This document shows positions 1 through 6,105 of a stretch of 7,738 nt of DNA, piece by piece. The stretch comes from Chloroflexota bacterium (GTDB lineage: Bacteria > Chloroflexota > Dehalococcoidia > Dehalococcoidales > JAUYDJ01), in the NCBI GenBank assembly GCA_030690025.1, contig JAUYDJ010000077.1, positions 1 through 7,738 of the forward strand, read 5' to 3'. The notes below the pieces were generated by a model. It had not been told where the DNA came from and did no database searches. It saw only the letters and a program-made list of their open reading frames with translations. How positions within the stretch are numbered: the first letter of the stretch is position 1; every line of letters starts with the position of its first letter. The position numbers and the translations under genes were made by a program.

Positions 1-96
1 GTCTGAATCAAAGACGATAAATATCTGAGCGAGGAACAGTTGATGCGTTGCTCTTATGGCTACCAAAATCAGGGTATCGGTTGGGCTTGGTGTGAC
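1..96. other. Flank downstream of dctM, no supportable gene
   Basis: The stretch between the window edge and the dctM stop codon holds no open frame with a start and ribosome binding site that could be defended. A plus-strand frame that opens here (ATG at 40) runs far into dctM in antisense and its translation is rich in His and Gln without family features. The dctM frame is also open beyond its own stop to the window edge, but lacks a start. I see no clear terminator hairpin here, so the operon could continue to the left of the window. Confidence 0.5.
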
Positions 97-1398
97 TCAC
101 TTACCAAGCATCTGAGTTGGCAGCCACAATGCTATCTGGGGGAAAGCGGTTACTATGCCCAGCATGACCACGCACAGCACAGCAAAGGGTATTACCCCCT
201 TATAGACTTCACTGACCGGGCGACCGCGGTTGAGGCTCTGCATGACAAACAGTATCATACCGACCGGTGGTGTCAGGTTACCGGTATTGGTGAGCAGCAC
301 CACAGCAATACCAAACCACAGGGGGTCATAGCCCAGAGCCACAATGGTAGGGAAGACCAGCGGCACTGTCATAAGCATCATGGGCAGGGTATCAATGAAT
401 AACCCCAGAATTATGAATATCAAGTAAACGATTAATAAGACACCTACACGTGGCACTGCCAGGGAGGTTAGGCCTTGGGTTATAAAACCTATCGCCCCAG
501 ACATAGCTAGCGCCGACGACATTATATGAGTCCCAATGTAGATAATCAGGACTACCGAGGTCAACGTCACTGTAGCCACAGTGGTCTTTTTCAGAGATTG
601 CCAGTTGAGACCACGATGAAGCGCCGCCAGAACAATAGCACCCACGCTACCCACCGCAGCTGATTCAGTCGGGGTGGCTATCCCCAGGTAGATAGTGCCC
701 AACACCAGGAAGATAAGTATCACAATAGGCCACACCTCTTTAGAGGCAGATATTGACTTTTTCAAAGGAACTAGCGGACCTCTGGTCTTGGCCCAGTCCT
801 GGTAAAATTGGAAGACCACAGCAATATAGAGGCTAAATAGCACCGCCAGGCCCAGACCAGGGAATATCCCGGCAATGAACGCCTTGCCAATTGACTGTCC
901 CGTGATAACGCAGTACATTATCATCATGATGCTCGGCGGGATAATCGGGGCGAGAACACCCCCAGCGGCTACCGACCCGATACTCAGTGACCTGGGATAA
1001 CCTCGTTTCTCCATCTCGGGCAGCGCCACCGTACCAATGGCAGCAGCTGAAGCCATACCGGAGCCGCTGCATGCAGCAAAGAGGGCACCGACCACAATAT
1101 TAGTGTGGAGCAGTCCTCCGGGGATATGATTGAGCAAAGGCTCTAACCCTGCGTATACTCGGCCGGCCAGTCCGCTCTCCATAAGCATATAGCCCAGGAA
1201 GATGAAAAGCGGTACCGTAGCTATGGGAAAGTTTTCGGCAGATGTCCAGACTATATGGCTGATTGGGGTGAGTGCCGACCATCCAGAATTGATGAAATAT
1301 AAAGTAATGCCGATGCCACCCGTAGCCACGGCAATCCAAAGTCCGCTGATCAGGAGCAGAATAAGCCCGCCAAAGACTGCCGCTAACAGGGTAATCAT
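97..1398 (-). CDS. dctM: TRAP transporter large permease subunit (DctM family)
   Basis: This is the large membrane subunit of a tripartite ATP-independent periplasmic transporter, which drives uptake of an organic acid with an ion gradient. The 433 residues match the usual family length and are almost wholly hydrophobic, consistent with about a dozen membrane segments. Family motifs are visible in order: the small-residue stretch ACSGSGMASAAAIG (109-122), LAPIIPPSI (149-157), TPTESAAVG (242-250), GLFIDTLPMML (332-342) and LTPPVGM (375-381). The ATG at 1398 follows the dctQ stop by 21 nt and has an AGGA-type ribosome binding site about 7 nt upstream. It is the last recognisable gene of a dctP-dctQ-dctM operon. 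Family assignment is firm; the substrate cannot be read from this subunit. The neighbouring glycyl radical enzyme suggests a fermentable or sulfonated organic acid, by inference only. Confidence 0.95.
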   Translation of the reverse strand: MITLLAAVFGGLILLLISGLWIAVATGGIGITLYFINSGWSALTPISHIVWTSAENFPIATVPLFIFLGYMLMESGLAGRVYAGLEPLLNHIPGGLLHTNIVVGALFAACSGSGMASAAAIGTVALPEMEKRGYPRSLSIGSVAAGGVLAPIIPPSIMMIMYCVITGQSIGKAFIAGIFPGLGLAVLFSLYIAVVFQFYQDWAKTRGPLVPLKKSISASKEVWPIVILIFLVLGTIYLGIATPTESAAVGSVGAIVLAALHRGLNWQSLKKTTVATVTLTSVVLIIYIGTHIMSSALAMSGAIGFITQGLTSLAVPRVGVLLIVYLIFIILGLFIDTLPMMLMTVPLVFPTIVALGYDPLWFGIAVVLLTNTGNLTPPVGMILFVMQSLNRGRPVSEVYKGVIPFAVLCVVMLGIVTAFPQIALWLPTQMLGK

Positions 1399-1419
1399 AT
1401 TTATTCCTGTCTTTCTGCG

Positions 1420-1986
1420 CTAAGCTTGAGAGTGCGGCTGGTCCGTCTTAAGTATCTCAGCTTTACCCCGGCTCTTTTCTGGCTGCCCCCTAAGAATTCT
1501 TATTTTTGCAGCGATTTCAGCAACTATGCCGATAGCGAAGAACGTAAAGCCGATGGGCATGACTAGCTGCACCGGACCAAGAAGCGTTTCCATTGGACTC
1601 CAGGCGCGCCGGCCCATTATGAACGACTCAACAGTCATCTTGCTGGTGGCGACCAGGAGCATCAACGCAAATCCAAGTGAGATGATAAGGGTAGCAAGTT
1701 GAAGGCCGGCCAACGCCCGGCCATGTAGCTTTTCGACGACGAGGTCCATTGAAATGTGCCCCTTGGTCCTGGTGGCATAGCCCAGGGTTAGCAGAGTCAG
1801 TAGGGCCAGCGCATAGCCAACATATTCGTCAACAAAGGACAGCGGTCGGCCCAGAGCGTAGCGCATAAATACACCAACAAAGATAACAACCAGCATGAAG
1901 AGCATTGCTACAAAGGCGGGAACCAGTCCCACGGAGGCAGTAACCCGGTTAACCCGGTCTATCGAGTACTGTTTAACTTTCGCCAT
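1420..1986 (-). CDS. dctQ: TRAP transporter small permease subunit (DctQ family)
   Basis: This is the small membrane subunit, which pairs with DctM in the inner membrane to form the TRAP translocation unit. The 188-residue product has four predicted membrane helices, roughly at residues 20-41, 56-72, 90-112 and 133-157. It carries typical family signatures: RYALGRPLSFVDEY (42-55) after the first helix and a KGHISMDL loop (75-82) after the second. I chose the ATG at 1986. A longer frame begins with TTG at 1992, but GAGGAAG (1996-2002) lies 9 nt from the ATG and only 3 nt from the TTG. The charged C-terminal tail after residue 160 is poorly conserved in the family. The gene sits between dctP and dctM, and a GC-rich stem-loop lies just before its ribosome binding site, which may tune its expression relative to dctP. 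Confidence 0.92.
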   Translation of the reverse strand: MAKVKQYSIDRVNRVTASVGLVPAFVAMLFMLVVIFVGVFMRYALGRPLSFVDEYVGYALALLTLLTLGYATRTKGHISMDLVVEKLHGRALAGLQLATLIISLGFALMLLVATSKMTVESFIMGRRAWSPMETLLGPVQLVMPIGFTFFAIGIVAEIAAKIRILRGQPEKSRGKAEILKTDQPHSQA

Positions 1987-1995
1987 AGTCAACCA

Positions 1996-2002
1996 CTTCC
2001 TC
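1996..2002 (-). promoter_or_regulatory. dctQ ribosome binding site, decides the start
   Basis: On the minus strand this reads GAGGAAG, 9 nt before ATG 1986 and 3 nt before the alternative TTG 1992. The spacing favours the ATG. Its first two bases also form the base of the adjoining GC-rich stem-loop, so folding could limit ribosome access. Confidence 0.6.
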
Positions 2003-2038
2003 GGGCGGCGGGCTAATTTCTATCCACCCGCCGCCCGA
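2001..2038 (-). promoter_or_regulatory. Intercistronic GC-rich stem-loop between dctP and dctQ
   Basis: CGGGCGGCGGG (2002-2012) and CCCGCCGCCCG (2027-2037) are perfect reverse complements, and the flanking T2001/A2038 adds a twelfth pair. The loop is 14 nt. On the transcribed minus strand the hairpin lies 33 nt after the dctP stop and just before the dctQ start. No U-tract follows, so it does not look like a full intrinsic terminator. The likely role is a 3' stabiliser or partial attenuator that lets the binding protein be made in excess over the membrane subunits, as is known for intergenic hairpins after binding-protein genes in ABC operons. It also touches the dctQ ribosome binding site. 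The structure is seen directly; the function is inferred. Confidence 0.7.
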
Positions 2039-2071
2039 TGTTACTTTAGTTATCTGCGTCCCTTACCCTTA

Positions 2072-3154
2072 TTATTTACTGCCCAGGGCCTTGTTTATGG
2101 TATCGATTGCGGCCTGGACTCCCTTGTCCGCGGCCCACTTATTCCAGGCCGGCACTGCCATCTGATTCCTTATCGCGTCTAGTGCGGCACCGCTCAAAAC
2201 GTTGGTGGTAACCCCCTGTGACTTCAAGAAGTCGATGTCCTTCTGGCTTGGCAGGACTAAGTCAAGCTCTGTCTTCTGAAATTCCTTGCCGGCGGCAATG
2301 ACCACGTCCTGCGTTGCCTGCGGCAGGTCACTCAGGGCCTTCTTATTGACAATGAAATGGATGGAAGCGGCATTTATGATCGGGTCGACAATGGCAAACT
2401 TGGCCACCTCATAGTAGCGAGCAATAACTCCGGTCTGGACGCCGTGAACGGCAGCATCAATAATCCCGGTCTGCAGGCTCATATAGACGTCTGCGGTGGG
2501 AATAGTAACCGAGGCACCGCCGGCACTTGTCCAGGCAGCGATGACCGTAGCCCCGGTTGCCCGGAATTTCTTGCCCTTAAAGTCATCAATGGTGGTTACT
2601 GGCGTCTTACTCCACAGGCCATTAGGGTGAGTGCCGTTGCTCAGCAGGAGAGCATTATACTTGTCCCAGACCTGTTGAAAGAGGGGACGAGCGGCGTCTA
2701 GTGCCACTGACACCTGCTTGGCCGAGAACTGGAGGAATAGCTCAGTAATGCCCAGTACCGGCTCATTGACGTAATAGCCGCCGGTGGTGGTGGCAATCTG
2801 GAGAGAGCCACTTTTGATTAAGTCGGCTATCTCCGGGCCCTTATACCCGGCCTCAGCCATCGAGACCGGCGTTATCTTGAGGGTATGCCCGCTCTTCTCC
2901 CAGACGGTATCAATGAATTTAGTAAGCGCCACCACTTCGGGATATGGTGGGGTTGTTGCCGGATTTATGTTAATAAGCTTCCACTGAACAACTTGGGCTG
3001 GTGCTGGCGCTGGGGCAGGCGCTGGCGCCGGTGCTGGCGCAGGTGCTGGCGCGGGTTTAGGCGCGGGTGCTGGTGTCGGTGCTGCCTGACAGGCGGGCAG
3101 CAGCATAAGTGCGAGAAGAGTAACTACAGCAGTCCAGAAAACTAGTCTTCTCAT
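2072..3154 (-). CDS. dctP: TRAP transporter solute-binding lipoprotein (DctP family)
   Basis: This is the extracytoplasmic substrate-binding protein that delivers its ligand to DctQM. The 360-residue product begins with two arginines, a hydrophobic signal segment (about 4-20) and a lipobox LPAC with the lipidated cysteine at residue 22. An Ala-Pro tether follows (26-53), then the binding domain (about 55-360). The segment DDFKGKKFRATG (190-201) matches the family region that carries the conserved ligand-binding arginine, here probably Arg198. The stretch TADVYMSLQTGIIDAA (220-235) matches the usual family motif near the hinge. A carboxylate ligand is typical, and sulfonates are known for some members. 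ATG 3154 is supported by a strong ribosome binding site and a start immediately before the signal peptide. Lipid anchoring rather than free periplasmic location suggests a cell surface of Chloroflexota or other monoderm type. Confidence 0.94.
   Translation of the reverse strand: MRRLVFWTAVVTLLALMLLPACQAAPTPAPAPKPAPAPAPAPAPAPAPAPAPAQVVQWKLININPATTPPYPEVVALTKFIDTVWEKSGHTLKITPVSMAEAGYKGPEIADLIKSGSLQIATTTGGYYVNEPVLGITELFLQFSAKQVSVALDAARPLFQQVWDKYNALLLSNGTHPNGLWSKTPVTTIDDFKGKKFRATGATVIAAWTSAGGASVTIPTADVYMSLQTGIIDAAVHGVQTGVIARYYEVAKFAIVDPIINAASIHFIVNKKALSDLPQATQDVVIAAGKEFQKTELDLVLPSQKDIDFLKSQGVTTNVLSGAALDAIRNQMAVPAWNKWAADKGVQAAIDTINKALGSK
2996..3079 (-). repeat. Ala-Pro dipeptide repeat encoding the lipoprotein tether
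   Basis: Codons 26-53 of dctP encode an almost pure Pro-Ala repeat broken only by Thr27 and Lys33. At DNA level this is a low-complexity stretch with units such as GGTGCTGGCGC (plus strand) repeated with small variations. It probably forms an extended, rigid spacer that holds the binding domain away from the membrane. Such tracts are prone to slippage, so the unit number may vary between strains. Confidence 0.85.
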
Positions 3155-3159
3155 TTTTG

Positions 3160-3167
3160 CCTCCTTT
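3160..3167 (-). promoter_or_regulatory. dctP ribosome binding site
   Basis: The minus strand reads AAAGGAGG, a near-perfect Shine-Dalgarno sequence, with a 5-nt spacer (CAAAA) to ATG 3154. It fixes the dctP start and implies strong translation. Confidence 0.85.
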
Positions 3168-3269
3168 GTTTACTGTTCTACCGCGATAGATTAGCTCGTT
3201 CCTAGGTCCGTTACCGCCTTGGAGCCCGTTGGTGGCATGACTTAGTTGCAGAATAATCAAGAATTTAGA

Positions 3270-3298
3270 ATCGTATGAATTATAACATACTTTGTCAA
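3270..3298 (-). promoter_or_regulatory. Candidate sigma70-type promoter for dctPQM
   Basis: On the minus strand a perfect -35 box TTGACA (3298-3293) is followed after exactly 17 nt by TACGAT (3275-3270), a 4-of-6 match to the -10 consensus. Transcription would start near 3262, giving a leader of about 108 nt before dctP. A perfect TATAAT also lies inside the spacer (3284-3279), but no good -35 box sits 17 nt upstream of it. An inverted repeat GTATG-N8-CATAC (3273-3290) fills the spacer and could be an operator. The boxes are seen in the sequence; their use is predicted. Confidence 0.6.
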
Positions 3299-3367
3299 TA
3301 TGTATTCGTATGCGGCATCTTCTCCTGCAAAAATTGCCCTAACTGTGCAATATTCCCCAAAACGATG

Positions 3368-3385
3368 TATAATTACGGTATTATA
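3368..3385. promoter_or_regulatory. TATAAT-N6-ATTATA palindrome, possible -10 element or operator
   Basis: TATAAT (3368-3373) and ATTATA (3380-3385) form a perfect inverted repeat with 6 bp between them, so each strand shows a consensus -10 hexamer. On the plus strand the matching -35 position (GTGCAA, 17 nt upstream) fits only 3 of 6 bases, so a promoter for the GRE gene here would probably need an activator. If used, the GRE transcript would have a leader of nearly 300 nt. It could equally be a protein-binding palindrome. Confidence 0.35.
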
Positions 3386-3524
3386 GTAGAGTCATCATTT
3401 ACAATTACGTTGTGCGCACAGGGGAAAATAGGCTCTGACTTCACCAAAGGTATTGGCTACCTTGTTGTGGAGCCCCTAGAGGTTGAAGCCCACATTGTTA
3501 TGGGCGTGAGATTAATGTCTCTAC

Positions 3525-3539
3525 TTTGTTACTAACAAA
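3525..3539. promoter_or_regulatory. Inverted repeat TTTGTTA-C-TAACAAA
   Basis: Two perfect 7-bp arms flank a single central base. CTCT (3519-3522) and AGAG (3540-3543) extend the symmetry with a 2-nt offset on the left. The one-base centre cannot form a normal RNA loop without opening inner pairs, so a dimeric transcription factor site is more likely than an RNA hairpin. It lies about 130 bp before the GRE start codon. No regulator gene is present in the window to match it. Confidence 0.4.
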
Positions 3540-3570
3540 AGAGTCGCTACAGATAGAATTCGTAGGAGGC

Positions 3571-3592
3571 ACTGGTTTAAGAATAAACCGGT
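3571..3592 (+). promoter_or_regulatory. 9-bp hairpin or operator upstream of the GRE gene
   Basis: ACTGGTTTA (3571-3579) pairs with TAAACCGGT (3584-3592) across an AGAA loop, with one G-U pair if read as RNA. Read as DNA it is a near-perfect palindrome (8 of 9 symmetric pairs) of the size bound by LacI- or GntR-like dimers. A GTAGGAGG sequence lies directly upstream (3562-3569) with no start codon at usable spacing. No U-tract follows, so it is not an ordinary terminator. The structure is clear; its role is unknown. Confidence 0.5.
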
Positions 3593-3655
3593 TCTCATAA
3601 TCCAAAGAACTCAAAACTGCCGCGAACTTACCAGGTGCCAAAGTAGTCCACAAAC

Positions 3656-3663
3656 AAGGAGGG
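3656..3663 (+). promoter_or_regulatory. Ribosome binding site of the GRE gene
   Basis: AAGGAGGG lies 6 nt before ATG 3670. It is a strong Shine-Dalgarno sequence and settles the start of the glycyl radical enzyme. Confidence 0.85.
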
Positions 3664-3669
3664 ATAAGA

Positions 3670-6096
3670 ATGGCGAAATTCAACCAGAAACTACTATCGG
3701 AAATTGACAATGTCCAACTGAGTCCGAGGCTGGCGCGTTTCCATGAAAAGTTTTTTGAAGGTCGGCCGGGAATAGCCAGCGAGCGGGTCACGCTGGCTAT
3801 GGAGTCCTGGAAGGAGACCGAGGGAGAGCCCATCCCGCTGCGGGCCGCCAAGAAGCTAAAGAAGATAGTCGAGGGCATCCCCATCACCATACATCCAGGG
3901 GAAATCTTGGTGGGTTCCCCGACCAAGTATTTCCGTGGCGCTGACCCCTACTGTGATTTTGATGGCTCTTATCTGCAGGCCCTTATGGCGGAAGACCGGA
4001 TAACCCTGGGCGGACCTGAAGTGGAGGGCGCCTTCACCAAAGAAGACTGGGATAAGCTGCTTGTAGCCGTCAGGTATTTCAAGGGAAAGACCTGGACTGA
4101 GCAGGCCAGGGCAACCTACAGGCCAATCTACGGCACCTGGTACGACGATGCCATAGAAGCCGGTGCTGTTTTTCGCCACGATATTTGGGCGATGTTTATC
4201 GACCGTCCTGACTTTGACAAGGTCTTTGCCATAGGGCTGGAAGGTATCATTAAAGAGGTAGAGGGCTATATTGAGGGGTTTGGCCGAAACGGGGACTCTG
4301 ATGTTGATAAGCTTCACTTCTGGAAGGCGGCGGTCATCTCTTGCCAGGCGGCCATCGACCTGGCCAAGAGGTATGCCCAGCGCGCCCGAGAATTGGCAGC
4401 CGCCGAGCCGGACGTAGCAAGGCGGGCGGAGCTTGAGGAAGTGGCTCAAGTGTGTGAATGGGTGCCCGGAAAACCGCCGAGAAACTTCTACGAAGCGTGT
4501 CAGGTAGTCGTCTTCATCCATTTGACTCTATGGCTCCAGAATGGCATCGCTCCGCCGGCTGGCCTTGGTCTGCTCGACCAGCTTTTATATCCCTACTTCA
4601 TCAAGGACATTAATGAAGGTCGTTTGACCCTGGAAAAGGCGGCTGACATTCTGGGCAGCTTGCTCACTTATATAGCACGACAGGAGCGCGTCCATGCCAT
4701 TGACTGGCGGCAGTACCATCAGATGGGGCCTTACCTCAACACGGCTATCGCTGGGGTTACCCGTGATGGAAAAGACGCTAGCAGCGAATTCACTTACTTT
4801 TTCCTGCACATGGCTGGCTTGGTGAAATATGCCGAGCCTCATATCCCTGTGCGCTGGCATTCTGGTATTCCCCGTGAAATCATGCGCAAGGCTATCGAGA
4901 CCAACATCAAAGTGGGCGGAGGCGTGCCGCAGTTCCAGAATAGCGAGCACATGATAAGGTACATGACCGCTCGAGGGGTGAGCATTGAGAATGCTCGTGA
5001 CTGGTCGGGTGGCGGCTGCTCACAGGCCTGCCCCGCCGATTCAGGGACTGAGATGTCGCCGCAATACTTCAACGCTGTCCTGGCAGTTGACCTGGCTCTC
5101 CATAACGGCGTAGCTTCGGTTACGGGGAAGCGCATCGGTCCAGAAACAGGGGAGGCTACAACTTCCCAGACCTTCGAGCAGCTTTATGAAGCCTGGGAGA
5201 GGCAGTATGAATACGTAGCCAGAAAGACCCTCGCCTGCGACCGTATAATCGACGCTGTACAGGCGAGATACTGGTCTCAGCCGCTGGCCTCGTCTCTGCT
5301 TCCGGGCTGCCTGGAAAAAGGCAAAGATTTTGCCGCCGGCGGTCTACCGCATTACCGCATGTGGCCGCTCAAGGACCGGGGCTTCATATCGGCAGCCGAT
5401 TCGCTCATGTCTATAAAGAAGCTAGTCTTCGAAAAGAGGGAACTGACCATGACGGAGCTTATCCAGGCAACGGACGCCAACTTTGCCGGGGAGCGTGGTG
5501 AGGAAATAAGGCAAATGTGCCTGGCCGAGCCTAAGTTCGGGAACGATAACCCGGAGGTGGATGGGCTGGTGCATGATATGGGCAAGTTTTCAGCCAGCGT
5601 TATCTTCTCCGAGAAGAATATATTTGGCTATCCCTACGCTTTGAACCGTAATGGTCAAGCCTGGCACTTCCAGGTAGGCGTTAAAATGGGCGCTCTACCC
5701 AGCGGGCGGAAAGCCCATGAGCCTCTTGCCGATGGTTCACTCTCTCCGGAACAGGGCATGGACCGCAAGGGGCCAACGGCCGTACTTAAATCAGCGCTGC
5801 GCGCTGATTTTACGGACGCCACCGGCGGCATCCTTAACATGGGCTTCCCTGTCGCTCTATTCAAGGCACCCGAAATCAGGGAGAAGATGATTGACTTTAT
5901 CGAGACCTTTTTCAAGCAGGGCGGCACCTATATCCAGTTCAATATCCTGGACAGGCAGACCCTGATTGAGGCTAAGAAGCACCCCGAGCAATACAAGGAC
6001 CTGGTGGTGCGGGTAGGTGGCTTCAGTGCCTACTTTGTCACATTGAGCCCGGAGGTGCAAGACGAGCTTATCCGGCGGACTGAGAGTACGTTCTAG
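3670..6096 (+). CDS. Glycyl radical enzyme, PFL2-like, unassigned substrate
   Basis: This is an oxygen-sensitive enzyme of the pyruvate formate-lyase superfamily that works through a backbone glycyl radical and a cysteine thiyl radical in the cytoplasm. The 808 residues fit the eliminase-type branch in length. A PFL-like barrel domain runs from about residue 15 to 680, with the family-like segment PGEILVGSPTKYFRG (76-90). The C-terminal radical domain includes SGRKAHEPLADGSLSP (678-693) and the glycyl loop RVGGFSAYF (781-789), in which Gly784 should carry the radical. The candidate thiyl cysteine is Cys450 in SGGGCSQACP (446-455). The residue two after it is Gln452, not the Glu of the usual GCVE signature, and Cys454 follows. 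Gly783 replaces the more usual Ala or Ser of RVAGY/RVSGY. This argues against assignment as choline, glycerol, isethionate or hydroxyproline enzyme. No small benzylsuccinate-synthase-type subunits are nearby. Family firm, reaction unknown. Confidence 0.93.
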   Translation: MAKFNQKLLSEIDNVQLSPRLARFHEKFFEGRPGIASERVTLAMESWKETEGEPIPLRAAKKLKKIVEGIPITIHPGEILVGSPTKYFRGADPYCDFDGSYLQALMAEDRITLGGPEVEGAFTKEDWDKLLVAVRYFKGKTWTEQARATYRPIYGTWYDDAIEAGAVFRHDIWAMFIDRPDFDKVFAIGLEGIIKEVEGYIEGFGRNGDSDVDKLHFWKAAVISCQAAIDLAKRYAQRARELAAAEPDVARRAELEEVAQVCEWVPGKPPRNFYEACQVVVFIHLTLWLQNGIAPPAGLGLLDQLLYPYFIKDINEGRLTLEKAADILGSLLTYIARQERVHAIDWRQYHQMGPYLNTAIAGVTRDGKDASSEFTYFFLHMAGLVKYAEPHIPVRWHSGIPREIMRKAIETNIKVGGGVPQFQNSEHMIRYMTARGVSIENARDWSGGGCSQACPADSGTEMSPQYFNAVLAVDLALHNGVASVTGKRIGPETGEATTSQTFEQLYEAWERQYEYVARKTLACDRIIDAVQARYWSQPLASSLLPGCLEKGKDFAAGGLPHYRMWPLKDRGFISAADSLMSIKKLVFEKRELTMTELIQATDANFAGERGEEIRQMCLAEPKFGNDNPEVDGLVHDMGKFSASVIFSEKNIFGYPYALNRNGQAWHFQVGVKMGALPSGRKAHEPLADGSLSPEQGMDRKGPTAVLKSALRADFTDATGGILNMGFPVALFKAPEIREKMIDFIETFFKQGGTYIQFNILDRQTLIEAKKHPEQYKDLVVRVGGFSAYFVTLSPEVQDELIRRTESTF

Positions 6097-6105
6097 GCTT
6101 TCCGT

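Larger units (their letters stand above)
3155..3669. other. Divergent intergenic control region between dctP and the GRE gene
   Basis: This 515-bp gap separates the two divergent units. Its left part carries the dctP leader and promoter. The middle, AT-rich part carries a TATAAT-N6-ATTATA palindrome, a 10-bp palindrome TGTGCGCACA (3411-3420) and two copies of AATTACG (3371-3377 and 3403-3409) set 32 bp apart, about three helical turns. The right part holds TTTGTTA-C-TAACAAA and a 9-bp hairpin before the GRE ribosome binding site. An 86-codon open frame (3275-3535, plus) has no ribosome binding site and no recognisable protein features, so I do not call it. I recognise no known riboswitch, T-box or tRNA here. 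Confidence 0.6.

Noticed and set aside
40..402. 120-codon plus-strand frame at the left edge
   Set aside because: Most of it is antisense to the well-supported dctM, and its His/Gln-rich composition is typical of a shadow frame.
1420..1992. TTG at 1992 as the dctQ start
   Set aside because: Its spacing to the Shine-Dalgarno sequence is only 3 nt, whereas the ATG six bases later has normal spacing.
3191..3238. 15-codon minus-strand open frame in the dctP leader, possible leader peptide
   Set aside because: It has no convincing ribosome binding site, no run of regulatory codons, and no paired attenuator structure downstream.
3275..3535. 86-codon plus-strand open frame in the intergenic region with a Cys-rich N-terminus
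   Set aside because: There is no ribosome binding site before its ATG, the frame covers the predicted dctP promoter and the palindromes, and the translation shows no recognisable domain.
3562..3592. T-box leader, suggested by GGAGGCACTGGTT before the hairpin
   Set aside because: The conserved T-box core and the terminator/antiterminator pair are absent, and the downstream gene is not amino-acid related.
3670..6096. Assignment of the GRE as choline TMA-lyase, isethionate lyase, glycerol dehydratase or hydroxyproline dehydratase
   Set aside because: The Cys-X-Glu motif is missing and the matching partner genes (microcompartment, aldehyde or proline enzymes) are not seen in the window.
3670..6096. 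Assignment of the GRE as benzylsuccinate or alkylsuccinate synthase
   Set aside because: No small accessory subunits are seen beside it, and the protein is somewhat shorter than I would expect for these alpha subunits.
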